NCBI GenBank assembly: GCA_003024985.2
Contig: PXIH01S0015743.1
Reading direction: 5' to 3' (one strand)
Length of the DNA: 11,940 bases
Source: Euperipatoides rowelli
Lineage: Eukaryota; Onychophora; Udeonychophora; Euonychophora; Peripatopsidae
The notes below the pieces were generated by a model, which made no database searches, was not told the DNA's origin, and worked only from the letters and a program-made list of their open reading frames with translations. Position numbers and translations under genes: made by a program. Below, one piece after another: positions 7,114-11,940 of the stretch (its first letter is position 1; each line of letters starts with the position of its first letter).

Positions 7114-8590
7114 CCACTCTTCCTAGCGCAAAGATAATTGATTTGTTAGAAAGCCCTACTAAAGCAGATCTGACATGCAATTTGGGCTTCCTATAACTTT
7201 CTCTGACCTGGGAATGAAATTTTGAAATTTAGGAAAAACATTGCTTCAAGGTTTGCTTGTCATCTGTATAGCAAACCCTGGAGCTCCAATGAATTCATAA
7301 ACAGTCAGATATATTTTTAAAACTTATTTATAGACACTAGGTGGCTTCTTGCTTAGTGATCTAATATGCCAGTAATAGCTACTTAAAGTTCTTGGATCAA
7401 TGCATCAAATTTGGGTATCACATATTTTATTTTCTATGAGACACACACATTTATTTTTTTTATACATTTTCTATAATAAATTATATACAAGACATTAAGC
7501 AATGCATATAACTAACATAATTTTAAGATGAAGTTTAAAAAAAAGAAATAAAAAATGATAACCCACATATTGTTGAGCCTACATCAAACAATTGTGCATT
7601 CATTAGAAATTTTATTTACAGTATTTTTTTCTCTCTCAGTGGTGAACTATTGCCACAGCAGTTTTTTTTTTTTAACTTGGTGAAAATTCAATATTGGAAT
7701 AAAATATTTATTTTTCCATATAAAGGAAGACCAAATATTTTTATTGCATCACACTATTATTACAGGTCAGTAATTTTTGTTATTTAATTCATTTTTTTTT
7801 TCATTCATCTTGGCCAACATTGAAAAGAGTAATCTTTTTTTTTTTCTCTAACTAATAACTATTGCATGTCAAGGAGCTGCTCACCAAGATCCTTTGAAAT
7901 TAAGTGGTCTCATGTAAAGTGCTGGAATTCTCAACTGAATATCTCTTAATAATATAATGATTCATTTGAAATATAAACTCATTCATTTTTATTATCACTG
8001 CTGACTTAAATGTCATAATGTTGATTTCTCAGTTCTGAATATCATCACTATGTTGGCATTCTCTTATGAATGAAGAGGAAGAAATCGATCTATTTGCTAC
8101 AACTTTTCTCTTACATTTATATTTATCAGACATCTTAAAAGTAAGATAAATGAAGAGATACAGTCTTAGCTTTACTTTTTTTAGTTAAACTTGGAGATCT
8201 TTTGGGAAATTGAATAATAATATATGTATTTTGTATATTTTATTTCTTGTCCTTAATTATTTTGTCAATAATTTTTAAAATCTGTACTCATTTAATAACT
8301 TTCAAAAATAAAATTCTTAATTTTAACATATAGCCTTCGCCAATACTATATAAATCTCTCTAACATTGTCTAAGGCCTTCTACAGTACTGTATGTCACAT
8401 GATGCAGGACAATTACTCAGATTGACATGGACATTGAATTATTCATTTCACATTTAGTATATTAACTTTCATAGGTACACTATAGGATAATATTGTAAAT
8501 TCACATAAGCATTCAATGTTTATATTATAGTTTTTTATTTTAGTTTATCTTCAATCTCCAAAACAATACATATTTCAAAACTTTAATTTC
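7114..8590. other. AT-rich stretch, no gene seen
   Basis: The first 200 bases are less AT-rich and include a dyad GGTTTGCT/AGCAAACC (7250-7257 with 7270-7277). The stem extends past one mismatch by four more pairs, one of them G-T. A 26-codon open run near 7116-7200 is within chance expectation. T runs (7662-7672, 7791-7801, 7836-7846) and TACAGTA words (7617; 8381 as the palindrome TACAGTACTGTA) are the only other points. No RNA gene or protein homology was recognised. Confidence 0.55.
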
Positions 8591-8596
8591 ATAATG

Positions 8597-8890
8597 TCTT
8601 CCTCATCTTTTTTTCTCATCCTTCCCATCTTCACTTTGCTCCTGGCCCTTGTCTTTTTTTTTTCATTTTTCTTATACTTTTTCTCTTTGCACCTTATTTT
8701 CTTATATGCTTTTTTTCTTTTTCATTTGCTTCTGATTTTTCCTTTTTTGTGTCTTTTAATTCTTCTGCTTTTTATGTTTCCTTTATTCTTTTATCTCTGT
8801 TTCTTCCCCATCTTATTCTTTTTTAATTCCACTACCATTATTATGAATTCTTCTTCCTTTTCTTATCCTCTTTTCTCTCTCTTCCTTATC
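8597..8890. repeat. Long pyrimidine-rich, strand-asymmetric tract
   Basis: Nearly 300 bases of the plus strand are mostly C and T (TCTTCC, TTTTCTT, CTTTTT words), with few G and scattered A. The plus-strand frame starting with ATG at 8594 stays open for 126 codons only because pyrimidine-rich codons (Phe, Leu, Ser, Ile) contain no stops; its protein is a low-complexity hydrophobic string and is not credited as a gene. The complementary purine strand reads Lys/Glu/Arg-rich in pieces with stops. The tract is most likely a decayed (TTC/TCC)-type simple repeat; a lost Lys/Glu-rich exon on the minus strand is a weaker alternative. Confidence 0.6.
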
Positions 8891-8924
8891 ACCCCATATC
8901 ATTTCTTTTTATATATAAAAATAA

Positions 8925-8948
8925 ATACAGTGTTTTGCAACACTGTAT
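8925..8948. repeat. Perfect 10-bp inverted repeat, 4-nt loop
   Basis: ATACAGTGTT (8925-8934) and AACACTGTAT (8939-8948) are exact complements around TTGC. The dyad lies just after the pyrimidine tract. Each arm contains ACAGTG, related to the TACAGTA word spread through the window. A decayed Tc1/mariner-type fold-back (TA followed by CAGTG) is possible but not shown. Confidence 0.45.
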
Positions 8949-9980
8949 ATTCTGTGGAACAAATTGTATTATAAATAAAAACAATTAAAATATGAGATTG
9001 ATAATTATTTTGTAACAAATTTATTTTCTTGTTGGTATGCATTTATAACTATTTTAGCATGACATTCAGGTTCTTTGTATTACTTATGATTAAATTTTGT
9101 TGCTTATTTAAATTATTCATAAATCATGTGAGGTTTTTCAATATACAGTATTGTAACTATCAAAATCAAAAGTCATGGACTAGCCAGCAAATAAATGAAA
9201 AATTGTAGCCCATTTTATCAATTGTTGGTTGTTAGTGTATTAAAAGCAAAGTGTTAATTTGTATGATTATGCCTTTTGTAACCGGCTTGCTTTAAAAACA
9301 TAACCTTAAATTTGTTTTAAAAAATTATCATATACAGTATATGCACCATAGTTAGATTAGTCTTTAATCCAAATATAAATATACTGTATATTGTGTTGAG
9401 TGGGAAAGCTAAGAGATAAGTTCTATAAACCAAATCATTATTTACACTCAGTGTTTATATAAAAGCAAAATAGTCAACTGCTTTACGCCCCACAGACTAG
9501 GATCTTTCCCAGGAAGCCCCTTTTGTTTCTTTTCAATCACTAGTTTAATATGATCTCAAAGCAATATAAAGTAGATTCATCATTGTCTAATTTTTTTTTC
9601 TCATTATTTTATTTATTTATAAGCTATCCAGTTATCATAGCCACAGGAAGCTAAATATTCATTCATTATAGCTTCAGTTTGTAATATTCGTAAGTTTAGT
9701 TTCAAATTTTTTAAACCTGTCTCAAAAAGTTGTATTCTTAACACGATTTTAAATCAAAATGGATGTAAGTAATCATCATGCACTTCAAATCTTAATAAAT
9801 GTTTTCATTGGGAATTTACAAGTGAACAATTTTAAATGATTTCAAACAAAATGTGCTATAATTATCATAATTTAAAAAAAAATTGTTAATGTTTAAATAC
9901 TTCAGTCATGAACCGTCTTTATTGGGAAATTCTGCATTGTGAAAACATTAGGATTAACACAAAGCACTGTCTGTCGCTGA

Positions 9981-10015
9981 TTTTATTTTATTAATTATTT
10001 ATTTTTATTTATTTT
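9981..10015. repeat. TTTA/ATTT simple repeat
   Basis: Imperfect tandem TTTA units (TTTTATTTTATTAATTATTTATTTTTATTTATTTT, described here by composition) form a short AT-only microsatellite-like stretch. Only ordinary simple-sequence drift is implied. Confidence 0.5.
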
Positions 10016-11035
10016 GGATCTTCATAAAAAAAGCTGTTTTTCAGATCCTTCATTACAAAAAATAACAGTGAAACAAATAGATAAAGTTTGAACATAAAAA
10101 AGAACAAAGTAAATTTTTCCTAAGTTAAATTTCCTAAATTAAAATTTCTAAATTTTAATCAGAGATTCCTATACATACAGTAGATGTATTAACATATCTG
10201 TTAAACAATAATACAAGTTTAAAGTGTTTCAATTCTTTTACAGGCTGAAAATAAAAAACTTCTTCCTCTTTAGAGCAATTAAATTTGGAACAACTTTTCA
10301 GAATAATTCTTTGTATTTAAAATAAATTTATACTCCTATAATATTGTATGTTTGGTTCATAATTTTTTTTTTTTACTTATTGTATTTGATTTTCTGTTTT
10401 GTAAATGTAATTCACCAATATTTAATAAATTCTATAATAGATCATTCAAGATTATGAGTTGTCTAGAGATTTTAAGTTTTGGTACTTTTTTTAAAAAATA
10501 TTCTTGTATTTTTTTTATGCATTTGATTCATCACTGTAATAATTTAATCTTTATTTGCATCAGAATCACTCCATCATAAGGCATGTTTACAGCACCATCC
10601 CAAGGAAATGTGTTCATGTGGCAAGATTTCCTTTCTGCCCTTCATACATTTTTTTTTCAATTCATTCATTCTGTAGGCTTTGCCCAGAAGTCTACACATG
10701 AACAAACAAACTAACGAACAATTCTGCGACAAACATGCCTATAGGCTAATAAAAAAATAAATAAACAGATTTTGTCTTGATGAAAAGAAATCTATTTTAT
10801 ATGTATGCACTAAATGAAAGAAGAAAAATTAAACTCAGGTAAAACATACAATTCAATAATGCAATTGTTAGTACAACTGTGATAATCTTTTTTCAGCAAC
10901 AGTGGTGCTATTGTAATATTTTATCATAATTTTTTCAATAATAAAAATAATATTGAATTTATTTTATCAGCATGCTATAGAGGTGTGTTCACCATGACAT
11001 TTTCCCCAGTTTGATTAGTTTAGTTAGAGTTTGTT

Positions 11036-11089
11036 TATACCTGATCATTTGATTATCTAATTTCATAGATAATCAAATGATCAGATATA
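11036..11089. repeat. Near-perfect hairpin with 24-position arms
   Basis: Nineteen consecutive bases, 11041-11059, are exactly complementary to 11066-11084 across a 6-nt loop (11060-11065, ATTTCA). After one C/A mismatch (11040/11085) four more pairs follow (11036-11039 with 11086-11089). This is the longest perfect inverted repeat I found in the window. The foot runs straight into (AT)8. Candidate explanations are a fold-back transposon remnant, a cruciform-prone palindrome or a short hairpin RNA; the 54-nt length is shorter than a usual animal microRNA precursor. Confidence 0.75.
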
Positions 11090-11100
11090 TATATATATAT
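11085..11100. repeat. (AT)8 microsatellite
   Basis: This is an uninterrupted AT dinucleotide run directly adjoining the hairpin and followed by a T5 run. A similar shorter TATA run is at 3691-3702 within the LINE, where it may have arisen by slippage. Confidence 0.7.
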
Positions 11101-11119
11101 TTTTTAATTAACAAACAAT

Positions 11120-11275
11120 ATGGCGGATCCTGAGTAACAAAGGGCTGGGCTACAAGGTCATAATGACATAGTTAAACTGGCTTTATGCAACATTGATTGT
11201 GATGCAAGTGAAGATGAAATTATATGGTGATGAGTCAAATGAGAAAATGAACCAGAAATAAATGTGTCTGCATAG
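11120..11275 (+). pseudogene. Interrupted short reading frame, acidic, unknown
   Basis: ATG at 11120 in the context ACAATATGG starts MADPE and then meets TAA at codon 6. The same frame then reads on through 30 sense codons, including KLALCNIDCDASEDEIIW, meets TGA at codons 37, 38 and 41, continues ENEPEINVSA and ends at TAG (11273-11275). A one-base shift after the Trp codon gives DESNEKMNQK, so an indel may explain the clustered stops. The acidic Asp/Glu/Ser-rich character resembles N-termini of some transposases, but no diagnostic motif is present. It lies just downstream of the hairpin and AT run. It is equally compatible with chance. Confidence 0.15.
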
Positions 11276-11940
11276 AATCATATTTCACATAGAAAGTACC
11301 AAACCAAAATACAGCAATAATGTTTTAAAGTAAGCACTCGTACAGTAATCAATGTAGTCTCAAAAATAAATTGAACATGAAATTCACAAGTTGCGATTGC
11401 AAAAAAAATAATTATAATGGTGAGTGTTTCTAGGGACAACCTTGCTGGACTATAGTCTGTTGTTGTCCGTCATATTTGTATTTGTATAAATATTATGAAT
11501 AATCTAGTTAAGTTCTTTTTAGTAATGAATGAAAAATTAGTGAATAATTGTACTAGATTAAAAATGTAATGATGAAGATAAAATCATTCTTAGTAGCTAT
11601 TTTTTTTTTTGTGATCGTCATGAAGTAGTCTACTCTTGAGTAGAGCTAAAGCTAGATACAAAATGGAATAGAGTTAGATAACTGGGACATGGAAAATGAT
11701 CTAGTTACCTTTGTTAGACAATGACGAACAAAAAGTAGCATAACTGAGCTATTCCATCCAAAAAGTCTGCTGCTGATAAAAAAAAATTATATGCAGGTTA
11801 GTTCATTCATATATTAATACTTTATATCACTCTATCTCTTAACTGTCATCTAGTATTAAGTAGGACTATTAAAAGGACTAAACAATTTCATAAATGACAT
11901 TCAGTATTAAAGGTGGTAGGGTTAATAGTATGGAAGAGGC
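11276..11940. other. AT-rich stretch, no gene seen
   Basis: I see no recognisable gene or mobile element. A 7-bp dyad TCTACTC/GAGTAGA (11629-11635 with 11638-11644) and a TACAGTA word (11341) are the only local points. A GTGAGT at 11420-11425 is donor-like but has no plausible exon upstream. Confidence 0.5.

Larger units (their letters stand above)
8891..11035. other. AT-rich stretch, no gene seen
   Basis: No protein homology is recognisable. The 75-codon plus-strand frame at 10352-10579 is a T-rich Phe/Ile string and is judged to be chance. The stretch holds a perfect hairpin (8925-8948), a (TTTA)-like simple repeat (9981-10015), TACAGTA/TACTGTA words (9144, 9333, 9382, 10176) and a G+C-richer island at 9483-9530. 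The island reads openly on the minus strand (…KGLPGKDPSLWG…) but gives no family match. Confidence 0.5.

Noticed and set aside
7116-7200. Plus-strand open run after an acceptor-like TTCCTAG
   Set aside because: About 26 codons, no donor site before the stop, no homology; within chance.
8594-8974. Plus-strand ORF of 126 codons, apparently a multi-pass membrane protein
   Set aside because: Its openness and hydrophobicity follow from the pyrimidine-rich tract; the codon content is low-complexity Phe/Leu/Ser and ends soon after the tract stops.
9763-9773. ATGGAT followed by GTAAGT as a first coding exon
   Set aside because: A two-codon exon with a chance donor hexamer is too little evidence, and no partner exon was seen.
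10352-10579. Plus-strand ORF of 75 codons
   Set aside because: It is T-rich chance reading (Phe/Ile/Leu) in AT-rich DNA, with no motif and no supporting context.

Overview
The window is very AT-rich (roughly three quarters A+T by eye) eukaryotic DNA. It has no intact protein-coding gene, no rRNA or tRNA gene, no bacterial-type operon and no CRISPR array. The layout (long intron-like or intergenic AT-rich stretches, degraded non-LTR retrotransposon, cut-and-paste transposon ends, many short palindromes, isolated N bases at 1797 and 3458) fits a draft metazoan assembly, most likely an invertebrate. Two over-represented words, TACAGTA/TACTGTA and TAGGCCTA, are further genome-level signatures. 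I cannot name the species.

Layout. 1-164: apparent right end of a hAT-type DNA transposon carrying an array of GGGTAWWTACCC palindromes. 168-235: cluster of TAGTCA/TGACTA dyads. 236-1890: AT-rich, no gene, with one weak candidate micro-exon (815-856) and three TAGGCCTA words. About 1905-4617: one sense-strand RTE-like LINE fossil, with a 5' leader containing a perfect 10-bp stem, an endonuclease domain, a linker and a reverse transcriptase. It is broken by many stops and frameshifts, and its C-terminus and 3' end are not recognisable. 4621-5651: AT-rich with small dyads. 5652-7113: three DNA-transposon remnants of different superfamilies side by side: a 338-bp hAT-like element, a Tigger/pogo-like terminal segment ending at a TA, and a 780-bp piggyBac-like non-autonomous element flanked by TTAA. 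7114-8596: AT-rich. 8597-8890: strongly strand-asymmetric pyrimidine tract. 8891-11030: AT-rich. 11036-11100: near-perfect hairpin followed by (AT)8, then (11120-11275) a short, interrupted, acidic reading frame of uncertain nature. 11276-11940: nothing recognisable.

The recognisable parts act as a record of transposition rather than as a working gene set. The LINE is dead: its endonuclease GDFN motif reads GSLN, the first catalytic RT Asp reads His, and there are many stops. The DNA elements carry no transposase and could only have been moved in trans. I found no convincing undescribed system; the most useful second looks are the TTAA-flanked piggyBac-like element, the 5652-5989 hAT-like element, the TACAGTA excess and the 11036-11089 hairpin.
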